A stretch of 64,000 nucleotides of DNA from JBBQDZ01 sp038237515 (GCA_038237515.1 JBBRYP010000009.1:1-64000); one strand, 5' to 3'; positions 8,386-17,007 are shown, counted from the stretch's first letter. Notes: generated by a model from the sequence alone, not told the origin. A program made the numbers and translations.

Positions 8386-9557
8386 GCGTTCCGATCCTCC
8401 CCGCGGGAGAGACGCTCGAGGGCGTCGGACCTGAAGGATGCCAGCTTCCCAGCCTCGATCGCACGGCGAGCCTGCCGCGTCAGGTCGAGGACGAAGCAAA
8501 GGTTGTGCAGGCTCAGCAGCCGCAGACCGAGCAGCTCCCGCTGGTTCACGAGGTGACGGATGTAGGCGCGCGAGAACCGCTCGCACGCTCCGCAGCCGCA
8601 GCCCTCGTCGAGCGGGCGCGCGTCGCGGGCGAACCGGGCGTTGCGGAGGTTCAGACGTCCCTCCCACGTGAGCGCCGAGCCCGTGCGCGCGGTGCGGGTG
8701 GGAAGGACGCAATCGAACATGTCGATGCCGCGCGCGATCACCTCGAGAATCCCCTCCGGGTCGCCGATGCCCATGAAGTAGCGCGGGCGGTCGGGCGGCA
8801 GGAGCGCGGCGGCCCAGGCCGTCGTCTCGAACATCGCCTCGCGCGCCTCCCCGATCGCGAGGCCGCCGAGCGCGTTGCCGTCGAAGTCAAGCCCGGCGAT
8901 CTCCTCCAGCGAGCGGCGTCGAAGCTCCGGGTCGGATCCGCCCTGCGCGATGCCGAAGACGAGCTGACCGGGGGCGCGGGCTGCCGTGCTTTGGCGCCGC
9001 GCCCAGAGCGTCGTCCGCCGGACGGCCTCGGCGAGCTCGGCGCGCGGAGCGTCCGCGGGTGGGCAGATGTCCAGGCACATGGCGATGTCCGAGCCGAGCT
9101 GGGCCTGGATCCGAGCGGCGACCTCCGCGGTGAAGCGGGCGGCGGAGCCGTCGTAGACCGAGCGAAAGGTGACACCGTCGTCGTCGAGAGCGAGCAGCGT
9201 GTCGCGCAGTGAGAACACCTGGAAACCGCCGGAGTCGGTGAGGATCGGGCCGGTCCAGCCCATGAAGCGGTGGAGGCCCCCGAGCTCGGCGACAAGCTCC
9301 TCGCCGGGCCGGAAGTGAAGGTGGTAGGTGTTCCCGAGCAGGATCGTCGTGCCGATGCCGGCGAGCTCGTCCGGATGCAGCGACTTCACCGTTCCCTTCG
9401 TCCCGACCGGCATGAAGGCGGGCGTGGGCACCTCCCCGTGCGCCGTGCGGAGAACCCCGGCACGGGCGGCACCGTCGGTCGCGGTGATCTCGAAGACGCT
9501 CACGAGCTCGTGCGCCCGCGCGCGGAAGGCCACACCGCAGGCGCCCCGATCCTCCAT
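8382..9557 (-). CDS. tgt: Queuine tRNA-ribosyltransferase (TGT)
   Basis: This enzyme exchanges guanine at the tRNA wobble position for the queuosine precursor. The 391-residue protein has the substrate pocket motif DSGGFQVFSLRD, the GGLAIGE motif carrying substrate-recognition residues, and the zinc site near the C terminus (CGCGACERFSRAYIRHL). The first 18 residues may not be real: homology begins near VFEITATDG, so the GTG at 9503 is an alternative start. The GTGA overlap with yajC couples it to the Sec operon. Here queA is separated from tgt by an AbiEii-type module, although the two are usually adjacent. Confidence 0.95.
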   Translation of the reverse strand: MEDRGACGVAFRARAHELVSVFEITATDGAARAGVLRTAHGEVPTPAFMPVGTKGTVKSLHPDELAGIGTTILLGNTYHLHFRPGEELVAELGGLHRFMGWTGPILTDSGGFQVFSLRDTLLALDDDGVTFRSVYDGSAARFTAEVAARIQAQLGSDIAMCLDICPPADAPRAELAEAVRRTTLWARRQSTAARAPGQLVFGIAQGGSDPELRRRSLEEIAGLDFDGNALGGLAIGEAREAMFETTAWAAALLPPDRPRYFMGIGDPEGILEVIARGIDMFDCVLPTRTARTGSALTWEGRLNLRNARFARDARPLDEGCGCGACERFSRAYIRHLVNQRELLGLRLLSLHNLCFVLDLTRQARRAIEAGKLASFRSDALERLSRGEDRNA

Positions 9558-9724
9558 GGGTAGATCAGGCGGATAATTTCCAAGTTACCGGGCGCCAGCG
9601 CGCGGTTGACGCCAATCTGCCGTGCGCTTCAACGGTGCGGGCGAAGACCCGTGCCGCACCCCCATGTTCTCGCCTTCGCCACCGGCATTCGGCCGATTCG
9701 TCGTCAAGGCGGCGCCAACGCAGA

Positions 9725-9730
9725 TAAACT
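9725..9730 (+). promoter_or_regulatory. -10 box ahead of the AbiEii antitoxin gene
   Basis: TAAACT is followed by six bases and the codon CTG at 9737, the same geometry as the leaderless promoters elsewhere in the window. It supports initiation at a non-canonical CTG. Confidence 0.45.
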
Positions 9731-9784
9731 AACGATCTGGACACCCTCTCTGCGACTGAGGCGGCGCGTCGTCTCGGCACCAGC

Positions 9785-10450
9785 GTGCCGCGCGTCAAGC
9801 GCGCGATCGGCCGGCTGGGCCTCAGGGTCGAGCGTGTTCCCGGTGGCCGTGTGCGGTTGACCGGTCAGCAGCTGGAGGACCTGCGCGGCGAACTGGGCCG
9901 CCCGGCGTCGGTCGAGGGGCTGAGCCGTGTCGAGACGCAGGTGCTCGCGGCCCTCGCGCGCGCGCCGCGCGGGCTCACCTCCGTGCGCGCGGTCGCACGC
10001 CGCGCGGGTGTATCCCCGACGGCCGCGGCCGCTGCCATCCGTTCGCTCTCGAGACGTGGCCTGATTTGGCGGGTTCGAGAGTGGGCTGCGGCTGGACGCG
10101 CTCGGGAGCTGGAGCTCTTCCGGGCCGACGCGACCGCGCCTGGTTGGCCGGCGATCGCCCAGCAGCTTACCGCCGTGCAGCTGCCGGCCGAGCGGTCGCC
10201 GCGGCGCCCGACGCGTGTCCCCGCGCGACTTCGACACCTGTTCTGGAACGCGGACCCGGCCGGTCTCGACCTCCGTAGCGCCGGCGGCTACATCGCGGAG
10301 CGTTTGCTCTCGACCCGCGATCTCGACGGTCTGGGCTGGGGCCTGAACGCGCTCAGCGCCGCCGATTGGGAGCAGGCGAGCCGAAGCCGGGGCCTCGCTC
10401 CGGCGGAGCGGGCGCTCGCACGCAACCTCGCGCGGCACGCCGGCAGGTGA
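9785..10450 (+). CDS. Winged-helix regulator, probable antitoxin of AbiEii module
   Basis: This 221-residue protein (from the GTG at 9785) precedes and overlaps an AbiEii-type nucleotidyltransferase. The in-frame codons before the GTG encode MDTLSATEAARRLGTS if the CTG at 9737 is read as Met. That completes a MerR/excisionase-type helix-turn-helix continuing through PRVKRAIGRLG, so I think 9737 is the true start. A second winged helix follows (TQVLAALARAPRGLTSVRAVARRAGVSPTAAAAAIRSLSRRGLIWRV). The C-terminal part (LRHLFWNADPAGLDL, YIAERLL) resembles the DUF6922 domain often found beside such toxins. It probably neutralises the toxin or autoregulates the operon. Confidence 0.75.
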   Translation: MPRVKRAIGRLGLRVERVPGGRVRLTGQQLEDLRGELGRPASVEGLSRVETQVLAALARAPRGLTSVRAVARRAGVSPTAAAAAIRSLSRRGLIWRVREWAAAGRARELELFRADATAPGWPAIAQQLTAVQLPAERSPRRPTRVPARLRHLFWNADPAGLDLRSAGGYIAERLLSTRDLDGLGWGLNALSAADWEQASRSRGLAPAERALARNLARHAGR

Positions 10451-11169
10451 GCCTTCCCCAGTGGCTGCAGGAGCTTCTGGCGGGTGATACGGCTGCGACC
10501 TGGGAACAGCTGGCGCCGTTCGTTCCCCACCGGTCCTACCTCGCGGGGGGGACGGCCATCGCCGTCCACCTCCGCCACCGTCAGAGCCGCGACCTCGACT
10601 TCTTCTTCCACGACCAAACCGTCGATCTCGACGCCTTGCTCGAGCGACTGCAAGCCCGCGGCCCGGTCGCCGTCACCGAACGCTCTCCTGGCACGCTCAA
10701 CGTGCTCTTCGACAAGACGAGGGTGCAGTTCCTCCAGGCTGGCCTCGTTCGACCCGAGCGGCGACTCGAGCCGACGACCGAGGCCGCCGGCCTACAGATC
10801 GCAGGTCTCGGCGATCTGCTCGCGATGAAGCTGAACGCGATCGCCGGTCGCGGGCAGCTGCGCGACTACTTCGACCTGATGGCGATCGAGCAGCAAGGCC
10901 GCCGCAGCGTCGACGAAGGACTGGCGCTCTTCCTCCGGCGCTACGAGCCGGATCACGCAGAGAGCGCGCTGACTCCGGTTCTGCTCGCGCTCGGCTATCT
11001 CGACGACGTCGGCGACGACCCGTTCCTACCGCTCGATCGCGCCGCAATCTCCAACTACTGGCAGCGACGCCAACCGGAGATCATCGCCGCCGTCGAACGC
11101 TACGGCGTCGCCAGACTCACGCCGCTCGACCCTGCCTCGCCCGGCCATGAGCTCCGACGTGCACCGTGA
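10447..11169 (+). CDS. AbiEii/AbiGii-family nucleotidyltransferase toxin
   Basis: The 240-residue protein has the nucleotidyltransferase core: the GG(S/T) loop LAGGTAIAVHL followed by RDLDFFFHD, in which the two aspartates bind metal. A third element, MKLNAIAGRGQLRDYFDL, is typical of AbiEii toxins, which transfer nucleotides onto tRNA or other targets. The GTG at 10447 overlaps the upstream gene's stop as GTGA, so an upstream extension of the frame is not used. With its partner it forms a toxin-antitoxin or abortive-infection module sitting between tgt and queA. Confidence 0.85.
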   Translation: MSLPQWLQELLAGDTAATWEQLAPFVPHRSYLAGGTAIAVHLRHRQSRDLDFFFHDQTVDLDALLERLQARGPVAVTERSPGTLNVLFDKTRVQFLQAGLVRPERRLEPTTEAAGLQIAGLGDLLAMKLNAIAGRGQLRDYFDLMAIEQQGRRSVDEGLALFLRRYEPDHAESALTPVLLALGYLDDVGDDPFLPLDRAAISNYWQRRQPEIIAAVERYGVARLTPLDPASPGHELRRAP

Positions 11170-11189
11170 GTCGAAGCTCTAGGGGACGC

Positions 11190-12134
11190 TCAACGGATCA
11201 GCATCGCGTCGCCGAAGGAATAGAACCGGTAGCGCTCCGCGATCGCGAGGCGGTACAGCTCGCGGGTCTCCTCCACCCCGCAGAAGGCCATCACGAGCGC
11301 GAGCAGGGTCGAGCGCGGCAGGTGAAAGTTCGTCAGCAACGCGTCGACCCGCCGGAACTCGAACGGAGGGCGGACGAAGAGGTCGGTCCGCCCGCGGAGA
11401 GGTGCATCGCGTGCGAGCGATTCGAGCACCCGAACCGTCGTCGTCCCGACGGCGAGGACGCACTTGGCCGCGCGGATCCGCTCCCAGGCGTCGGGCCGCA
11501 CCTCGTAGCGCTCGCCGTGGAGCGGATGCTCGGAGAGGAGCTCGACGGTCAGGGGGCGGAAGGTGTCGAGACCGACGTGGAGCGTGACGCGCTCAACCGT
11601 CAGCGCGGACAGGAGCTCGGGCGTGAAGTGCAGGCCGGCGGTCGGCGCCGAGGCCGAGCCCGCCTCCCGTGCGTAGACCGTCTGGTAACGGCCGGGATCG
11701 TCGAGCCGCTCCATGATGTACGGGGGGAGCGGCGCCTCTCCCGCCGGCTCGCCCGTGAGGCGGAGCCGCCAGCGCCCCCCACCCAGCGGCTCGAGGAGCT
11801 CGACGGGGCCGAGCCGCTCGCCGGCGCGCAGCCGCCGGGAGGGACGCGCGAGGGCCTCCCAGAGACCGTTCTCGCCGACCCGCTCGAGGAGGAGCACCTC
11901 GGCCGCTCCCCCACTCGCACGCCGCAGGCGGAGGCGGGCCGGCACGACCCGCGTGTCGTTGACGACGACGAGCTCTTCCGGGCCCACCTCGAGCCCGACC
12001 TCGCTGAAACGCCGGTGGCGCACGGCTCCGCTGCCGCGTTCGTAGACGAGGAGGCGCGAGGCGTCGCGGCGGTCCGGCGGCCGCTGGGCGATCAGCTCGG
12101 GAGGGAGCTCGTACTCGAGCTCGGACGAGCGCAT
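11190..12134 (-). CDS. queA: S-adenosylmethionine:tRNA ribosyltransferase-isomerase
   Basis: QueA builds epoxyqueuosine on tRNA from the preQ1 base and SAM. At 314 residues it is slightly shorter than typical homologues (about 340-350). Characteristic motifs are the N-terminal ELPPELIAQRPPDRRDASRLLV, VVNDTRVVPARL, PTAGLHFTPELL and the C-terminal AVGTTTVRVLESLA. The ATG at 12134 has a TAACCT box nine bases upstream. The next gene begins 28 bases away in the opposite direction. It works with tgt (8.4-9.6 kb) and queG (30.3-31.3 kb), all in this window. Confidence 0.95.
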   Translation of the reverse strand: MRSSELEYELPPELIAQRPPDRRDASRLLVYERGSGAVRHRRFSEVGLEVGPEELVVVNDTRVVPARLRLRRASGGAAEVLLLERVGENGLWEALARPSRRLRAGERLGPVELLEPLGGGRWRLRLTGEPAGEAPLPPYIMERLDDPGRYQTVYAREAGSASAPTAGLHFTPELLSALTVERVTLHVGLDTFRPLTVELLSEHPLHGERYEVRPDAWERIRAAKCVLAVGTTTVRVLESLARDAPLRGRTDLFVRPPFEFRRVDALLTNFHLPRSTLLALVMAFCGVEETRELYRLAIAERYRFYSFGDAMLIR

Positions 12135-12161
12135 CCGACGCGGAGGTTACCGTTCGAGCCC

Positions 12162-12611
12162 GTGAGGGAGGACGCGATCGAGCGGGCGATGCGGCGCCTC
12201 GCCCAGGCCGCAGGCGACGAACCGGACCCGGCGGCGGCGACTGTCGCGCTCGAACGAGCCCGCAACCAGATCGAGTCGCTCGCGGAAACCGCGGCGCAGT
12301 TCGAGGCGGCGCTCCCCGACCGGGTCGGAGAGGCCGTTCGCGAGGGCCTGCGCCGGGAGACCCTCCCCGTCGCGCGCCAGCTCGCCGAGACCCGCGGGCT
12401 CGCCGGCCAGACGATCCGCCGGCTCGAGGGGATTGAGCACGATCTGCTCGCCGAGCGCGCCGCCCGGGTTGACGACCTCGCTCTGCTCGTCGACCTCGTC
12501 ACCTCCGGCTGGAAAGGCATCGACGAGAGGCTGGCGCGGATCGAGTCGGCGCTCGCCGCCAACCTCCACCCCGCTTCCGCTCCCGCGGCGAACAGCTCCG
12601 TCGCAGCCTGA
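12162..12611 (+). CDS. Uncharacterised coiled-coil protein
   Basis: This 149-residue protein has no recognised domain. It is almost wholly charged helix, with repeated Ala/Arg/Glu heptads (VALERARNQIESLAETAAQFEAAL; RLEGIEHDLLAERAARVDDLALLVDLV). There is no signal peptide or membrane span, so a cytoplasmic structural or adaptor role is likely. The GTG at 12162 is chosen because TACCGT lies eight bases upstream, divergent from the queA box in the same 28 bp. The upstream extension of the frame is antisense to queA and not coding. Confidence 0.6.
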   Translation: MREDAIERAMRRLAQAAGDEPDPAAATVALERARNQIESLAETAAQFEAALPDRVGEAVREGLRRETLPVARQLAETRGLAGQTIRRLEGIEHDLLAERAARVDDLALLVDLVTSGWKGIDERLARIESALAANLHPASAPAANSSVAA

Positions 12612-12661
12612 AGCGCCGCGGGCGCTCATGCGCCCCTGGAGCCTGCCGATAACGAAAGCTC

Positions 12662-13810
12662 GTGGGCTCGTCGTCGCCGCTCCTGCGGGCTCTCGCGCCG
12701 GCGCTTCACCGGAGGCACCTCGTCCTCTGGCTGTGGAGCGCGTACTGGTTCTCACAGCGCGCCTTCGTCCGCGGCGGCGACTGGCACTACTTCCGGGAGT
12801 CGAGCGATCTCCTCTTCGGACGGCATCCCCGCGGCATGACGTTGCCGGGAGGACTGCACCTGTTCGCGAACTATCCCGAGCAGCATATGGGACCTCTGAG
12901 CGTGGTCCTCGCGGGCGGCTTCCGCCTTCTTCCCGGTGACGGGCGAGTCCCCGCCGGGATCTTCATGTGCGCGCTCGGGCCGCTCGCCGTCCTGCTGCTC
13001 GAGCGGGCGGCGGTCGCCGCGCGCGGGCTGAGACACGCAGAGGAGGACGATCTTCTCCCCTTCGCCAGCCTCGCAGGCGGTCTCGTCTTCCTGCGGGCCC
13101 GGGTCGACGTCGCCGGACCGGTCGCGCACCTCGACGACGTGATCGTGCTCGCCGCCGCGGCCGTCCTCGTCTGGGCCGCGGCCACGGGGCGACACCGGCT
13201 CGCGGGCGCCGCGGTCGGGATCGCGATCGCCGGCAAGAGCTGGGGCGTGCTCCTGCTGCCGCTCCTCGCCTGCTTCGGGAGCGGCCGGGCCCTGAGAGCC
13301 GCCGCTATCGCGACCGCGATCGCGGCTGCGGCCTGGCTTCCGTTCGTCCTCGGCGATCCTGGCACCCTCGCCGCGCTGCGCGTGAACCAGGTGAACGACG
13401 CCTCTTCGGGACTGCGCGCGCTGGGGATCCACACGCTGATGACGCCCCACTGGCTCCGGCCCGCGCAGATCCTCCTGGGCCTGGCGGTGGGCGGTCTCGC
13501 GATTGCCCGCGGCCGCTGGGCGGCCGCGCTCCTGGTCGCGGTGGGAACCCGCCTCACCCTCGACCCCGCCACCTTCCCCTACTACACGCCGGGCCTCGTT
13601 CTCGCGGCCCTCGCTTTCGACCTCGTCGGCTCTCGCCGCACCTTTCCGGCCTGGACGCTCGCGAGCTTCCTCTGCCTCGCGACCGTCCCGCAGGTCGTCG
13701 CGGACCCCCACCTCCGCGGCCTCGCCCGCGCAGGGATCGCGCTGGCGCCGCTCGCGCTGCTCGCTCCGCTGCGGCACGCCCGACTCTTCCCAACGCCGAG
13801 ACCTGCCTAG
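12662..13810 (+). CDS. Polytopic membrane protein, GT-C-type glycosyltransferase-like
   Basis: The 382-residue protein has about eight to ten hydrophobic segments (for example LVLWLWSAYWF, GIFMCALGPLAVLLLERAAV, VIVLAAAAVLVWAAA, ILLGLAVGGLAIARG, LVLAALAFDLVGS). The first loop holds RGGDWHYFRESSDLLFGRHP, where acidic and aromatic residues sit as in polyprenol-phosphate-dependent mannosyl/arabinosyl transferases (GT-C/DUF2029 type). That family assignment is by pattern only. It starts with a GTG and its TAG stop lies inside the 166-bp palindrome that follows. The neighbouring ubiA, a cell-envelope polyprenol gene, is consistent with an envelope glycan role. Confidence 0.7.
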   Translation: MGSSSPLLRALAPALHRRHLVLWLWSAYWFSQRAFVRGGDWHYFRESSDLLFGRHPRGMTLPGGLHLFANYPEQHMGPLSVVLAGGFRLLPGDGRVPAGIFMCALGPLAVLLLERAAVAARGLRHAEEDDLLPFASLAGGLVFLRARVDVAGPVAHLDDVIVLAAAAVLVWAAATGRHRLAGAAVGIAIAGKSWGVLLLPLLACFGSGRALRAAAIATAIAAAAWLPFVLGDPGTLAALRVNQVNDASSGLRALGIHTLMTPHWLRPAQILLGLAVGGLAIARGRWAAALLVAVGTRLTLDPATFPYYTPGLVLAALAFDLVGSRRTFPAWTLASFLCLATVPQVVADPHLRGLARAGIALAPLALLAPLRHARLFPTPRPA

Positions 13811-13976
13811 ATGTTTTGATCGGTGATTCACGCGAGCCCGGCTGGTGGCCCAGACGCGGCGAGGATCAGCACGCCCACTCACCGTCCGTAGCGCTGCTAC
13901 GAACGGCGAGCGGTCGCACTGCCCTGCTTGGTCTGGGCCATCCCCGACAGTGCGAGAATCACCGACCAACCATCTA
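13808..13976. repeat. 166-bp near-perfect palindrome between convergent genes
   Basis: Almost the whole gap between the membrane glycosyltransferase and ubiA folds on itself about position 13894. Outer arms both read (C/T)TAGATG...TCGGTGATTC, then GGCCCAGAC. Inner arms share CAG..CG.CC.CTC.CCGT.CGTAGC. Many mismatches are transitions that G-U pairing would tolerate in RNA. Each end supplies the stop codon of the neighbouring gene (TAG at 13808, TAA at 13976 on the minus strand). It would act as a strong bidirectional terminator. It may also be a fold-back insertion (MITE-like) element. Confidence 0.75.
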
Positions 13977-14864
13977 AGCGAGGAGGAGGATGATCGCCGC
14001 CGTCGCCGCCCAGCCGGCGACGGTGAGGACGATCGGGAGGTCGGTCAGCAGGACGTTCTCCGGCTCCTCCCCGAGATCGTGGCGGTGGATCAGCAGCAGG
14101 TAGCGGAAAACGCCGAAGAGGACGAATGGGATCGTCGCCATCATCGCCTTCGAGTCGCGGGCCGTGAAGGTGTAGAGCGCGTAGGCAATCACGGTCGACG
14201 CGGCGACAACGGACACGAGCTGGTCGACGAGCGAGAGCGAGTAGCCCTCGAGCACCGGCCGGCCGGGCGCCGCCTCCGCCCCGACGAGGACGAGCTCGGC
14301 GCGCCGCTTGGCGAAGGCGAGGAAGAGGGCGAGAAGCGCGGTGCACACGAGCAGCCAGGGAGAGATCGGGACCTCGACGGCCTGGGCCCCCGCCGCCGCA
14401 CGGATGACGAACAGGGCGCCGATCGCCATCACGTCGATCAGCACGACGTGCTTGAGGCGCAGCGAGTACGCGCTCTGCAGGAGAAGGAAGCCCGCCATGT
14501 AGAGCACCGACCACCAGCCGAATGCACCGGCCAGGAGGAGCGCGCCGAGCGCGAGGACGCCCGCGAGGGTGAGGGCAGCCGCGGGCGAGAACTCGCCGCG
14601 CGCGACCGGCCGGCCGCGCTTGACGGGGTGCGCGCGGTCGCGCTCGGCGTCGAGGACGTCGTTCAGGAGGTACGCGGCGCTCGAGGCGGCGCAGTAGGCG
14701 GCGAACGCCGTCGAGGCCTCGAGCCACCGGTAGGCGTCGCCCAGCTTGGCGGCGAAGATGATTCCCGCCAGGAGCAGGAGGTTCTTCGACCACTGCCGGG
14801 GTCGCATCGCGACGAGCGCGGCGCGGAGGCTCGAGCGGCGCCGAAGGACGGCGACGGCGTGCAC
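13974..14864 (-). CDS. ubiA: UbiA prenyltransferase, decaprenyl-phosphate phosphoribosyltransferase type
   Basis: A 296-residue integral membrane protein of the UbiA superfamily with about nine helices. The first Asp-rich motif is NDVLDAERDRAHPVKRGRPVA and the second lies around the DSKAM segment. MRPRQWSKNLLLLAG near the start is typical of the subgroup that attaches phosphoribose to decaprenyl phosphate for arabinan synthesis in mycobacteria (Rv3806c-like). The subgroup call is from motif resemblance. The GTG at 14864 starts three bases after the histidine kinase stop, so it is co-transcribed with the two-component system upstream. Confidence 0.88.
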   Translation of the reverse strand: MHAVAVLRRRSSLRAALVAMRPRQWSKNLLLLAGIIFAAKLGDAYRWLEASTAFAAYCAASSAAYLLNDVLDAERDRAHPVKRGRPVARGEFSPAAALTLAGVLALGALLLAGAFGWWSVLYMAGFLLLQSAYSLRLKHVVLIDVMAIGALFVIRAAAGAQAVEVPISPWLLVCTALLALFLAFAKRRAELVLVGAEAAPGRPVLEGYSLSLVDQLVSVVAASTVIAYALYTFTARDSKAMMATIPFVLFGVFRYLLLIHRHDLGEEPENVLLTDLPIVLTVAGWAATAAIILLLA

Positions 14865-14867
14865 CGG

Positions 14868-16262
14868 CTACGCGGCGTTGTTCGGTAGCACGAGCTCGAA
14901 GCGGCTCCCTTTCCCGGGCGCCGTCTCGAGGTCGATCCGGCCGCCGAGCGCGACTGCGAGCTCCCGCGCGATCGCGAGTCCGAGGCCGGTGCCGGCTCCG
15001 TCGAGCGACCAGAACGGCCGGAAGATCCGTTCGCGATCCTGCGGGCCGATCCCTGGGCCGGTGTCCCCGACCGCGACCGAAACGGTGCCGTTCTCCGCCT
15101 CGAGCGAGAGATCGATCTTCCCGCCGTCGGGCGTCCAGCGAAAGGCGTTCGAGAGCAGGTTCGAGATGATCTGGAGGACGCGGTCCCCGTCGGAGACGAT
15201 CACCGGGCTCGCCGCGGCCTCGTGTCGATAGTCGATTCCACGGCGTCGCGCCTCCTCGACGAATGCCGCGTACGCATGGTCGACCAGATGCTCCATCGCG
15301 ACCTCCTCCCTGAGCACCGTGAAGCGGCGGGCGTCGAGCTTCGCGAGATCGAGGACGTCGCCGACGAGCCGCGCCAGCCGGTTCGCCGCCGCGGCGATGA
15401 CGTCGAGCGACTCGCGCCGTGCCCCCGGATCCTCGGCGAGCCCCTCCCGGAGCGCCTCGACGTGCCCGCGGATGGCCGTCAGCGGCGTGCGGAGCTCGTG
15501 CGAGACCGTCATCAGGAAGTTGCGCTCGAGCCGCTCCGCCTCCGCGAGGCGTTTCGCCATCTCCCCGAACCGGTCGGACAGGTGCTCGATCTCGCCGCCG
15601 CCCGGCACCTGGGGCACCGCGACCTCGTAGTCGCCCTCGGAGATCTGGTCGGCGGCCTTCGACAGGGCGAGGACCGGTCCGGTGATGCGCCGCGACAGGT
15701 ACCAGGCGAGCAGGCCGGCGACCGCCACGCCGCCGAGCAGCGAGACACCGAGCAGCTTCAGCAGCGTCAGCCAGGCGTGCGTCAGCGTCGTCTTCGGGGT
15801 TGCGATCACGAGCGCGCCGATCGGCGGCGGGGTCGCCTCGAGGAGGAGCGGGTTCGCGACGGCGATGAACAGGCGGCGCTCGCCAGGCGGGCGGAACTCG
15901 AAGGTGACGTTCTCGCCACGGAGGATCGCCTGCCAATCGAGGATCCTGCGCGGCAGCTCCCGCAGGCCGGAGGTCTGGCCCGGGAAGGGCGGCGCGCCCA
16001 CGTAGAACAATCGGTCGCCGGTCGCCTGCTCTAGCTGGCCGGCTGCGAACTTCGGGGCGGAACGGCCCTCGTCGATGGCCCGAACGGCAGCCTCGGCGTA
16101 CAGGCTCGTCAGTCCGTTCGCCTCGCGCCGCAGCTCGTGCAGCGACTGCGCGTGCGTGTAGGTCTGGTACAGGCGGACCGCGATCGCCGTCGTCACGATC
16201 CCGGCGAGCACGATGCCCGCCAACGACAGAGCCGGCAGCCGGAATCGCAGCGAGCGGGACAT
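14868..16262 (-). CDS. Membrane sensor histidine kinase
   Basis: The 464-residue sensor kinase has a first transmembrane helix (LSLAGIVLAGIVTTAIAV, about 11-28), an extracytoplasmic sensor of about 150 residues, and a second helix (LLGVSLLGGVAVAGLLAWYL). A HAMP domain, HisKA with the phosphorylated His in SHELRTPLTAIRGH, and an HATPase domain (N box ISNLLSNAFRWTPDGG; G1 VGDTGPGIG) follow. The ATG at 16262 lies ten bases after the stop of the response regulator, its cognate partner. The upstream extension of the frame is antisense-type and not real. The signal is unknown. Confidence 0.92.
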   Translation of the reverse strand: MSRSLRFRLPALSLAGIVLAGIVTTAIAVRLYQTYTHAQSLHELRREANGLTSLYAEAAVRAIDEGRSAPKFAAGQLEQATGDRLFYVGAPPFPGQTSGLRELPRRILDWQAILRGENVTFEFRPPGERRLFIAVANPLLLEATPPPIGALVIATPKTTLTHAWLTLLKLLGVSLLGGVAVAGLLAWYLSRRITGPVLALSKAADQISEGDYEVAVPQVPGGGEIEHLSDRFGEMAKRLAEAERLERNFLMTVSHELRTPLTAIRGHVEALREGLAEDPGARRESLDVIAAAANRLARLVGDVLDLAKLDARRFTVLREEVAMEHLVDHAYAAFVEEARRRGIDYRHEAAASPVIVSDGDRVLQIISNLLSNAFRWTPDGGKIDLSLEAENGTVSVAVGDTGPGIGPQDRERIFRPFWSLDGAGTGLGLAIARELAVALGGRIDLETAPGKGSRFELVLPNNAA

Positions 16263-16272
16263 GTGAGAGAGG

Positions 16273-16983
16273 TTACGCGGCCGGGTGCGATTCCCTTGCG
16301 GGCGAGACCTTGTAGCCGACGCCCCACACCGTGACCACCGGCGACGCGTCGCCGAGCTTTCGCCGCAGCTGGCGCACGTGGACGTCGACGGTCCGGGTGT
16401 CGCCCGCGAAGGTGTAGCCCCAGACACGCTCGAGCAGCTGGTCACGCGTCAGCACGAGGCCGCGGTGGTCGAGCAGCTCCCAGAGCAGGTCGAACTCCTT
16501 CGGAGCAAGCTGGATCTCCTCCTCACCCACGCGCACCTCGCGCCGTCCCGCATCCACGAGCAGGTCACCGTGGCGGATCTGCTTGCTCTCGCCCTTGCGC
16601 CGCTCGGGAGCCGCGCGCCGCAGGATCGCCTTGACCCGCGCGACCAGCTCGCGTGGGTTGAAAGGCTTCGTCAGGTAGTCGTCCGCGCCCACCTCGAGGC
16701 CGATGATCTTGTCCACGTCCTCGTCGCGCGCGGTCAGCATCAGGATCGGAACCTCGGAGCGCTGGCGAATCCTGCGGCAGACCTCGACACCGTCGATGTC
16801 CGGGAGCATCAGGTCGAGCACGATCAGGGACGGCTGAGCCGACTCGGCCTGGGCGAGCGCCTCGCCCCCGGTCGCCGCAGTTCGCACTTGATAGCCGGCG
16901 TTTTTCAGGTAGAGGGCCACGAAGGACGCGATCGAGGCTTCGTCCTCGACGACGAGAACCGTCTGGGGCTTCCCTGTCGCCAA
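16273..16983 (-). CDS. OmpR/PhoB-family response regulator
   Basis: This 236-residue protein is a canonical response regulator. The receiver has the acidic pair (VVEDE), the phosphorylated Asp in IVLDLMLPDIDG, Thr in MLTARDED and Lys in LTKPFNPREL. The DNA-binding winged helix follows (LAPKEFDLLWELLDHRG ... DVHVRQLRRKLGD ... VWGVGYKV). It starts at a TTG in the frame chosen here. The kinase gene follows at once, so the pair forms a two-component system, in contrast to the orphan regulator at 2.2 kb. Its target genes are unknown; the downstream ubiA is a candidate. Confidence 0.93.
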   Translation of the reverse strand: MATGKPQTVLVVEDEASIASFVALYLKNAGYQVRTAATGGEALAQAESAQPSLIVLDLMLPDIDGVEVCRRIRQRSEVPILMLTARDEDVDKIIGLEVGADDYLTKPFNPRELVARVKAILRRAAPERRKGESKQIRHGDLLVDAGRREVRVGEEEIQLAPKEFDLLWELLDHRGLVLTRDQLLERVWGYTFAGDTRTVDVHVRQLRRKLGDASPVVTVWGVGYKVSPARESHPAA

Positions 16984-17007
16984 GGCGACCAGGATGCCAG
17001 AGCTCGT

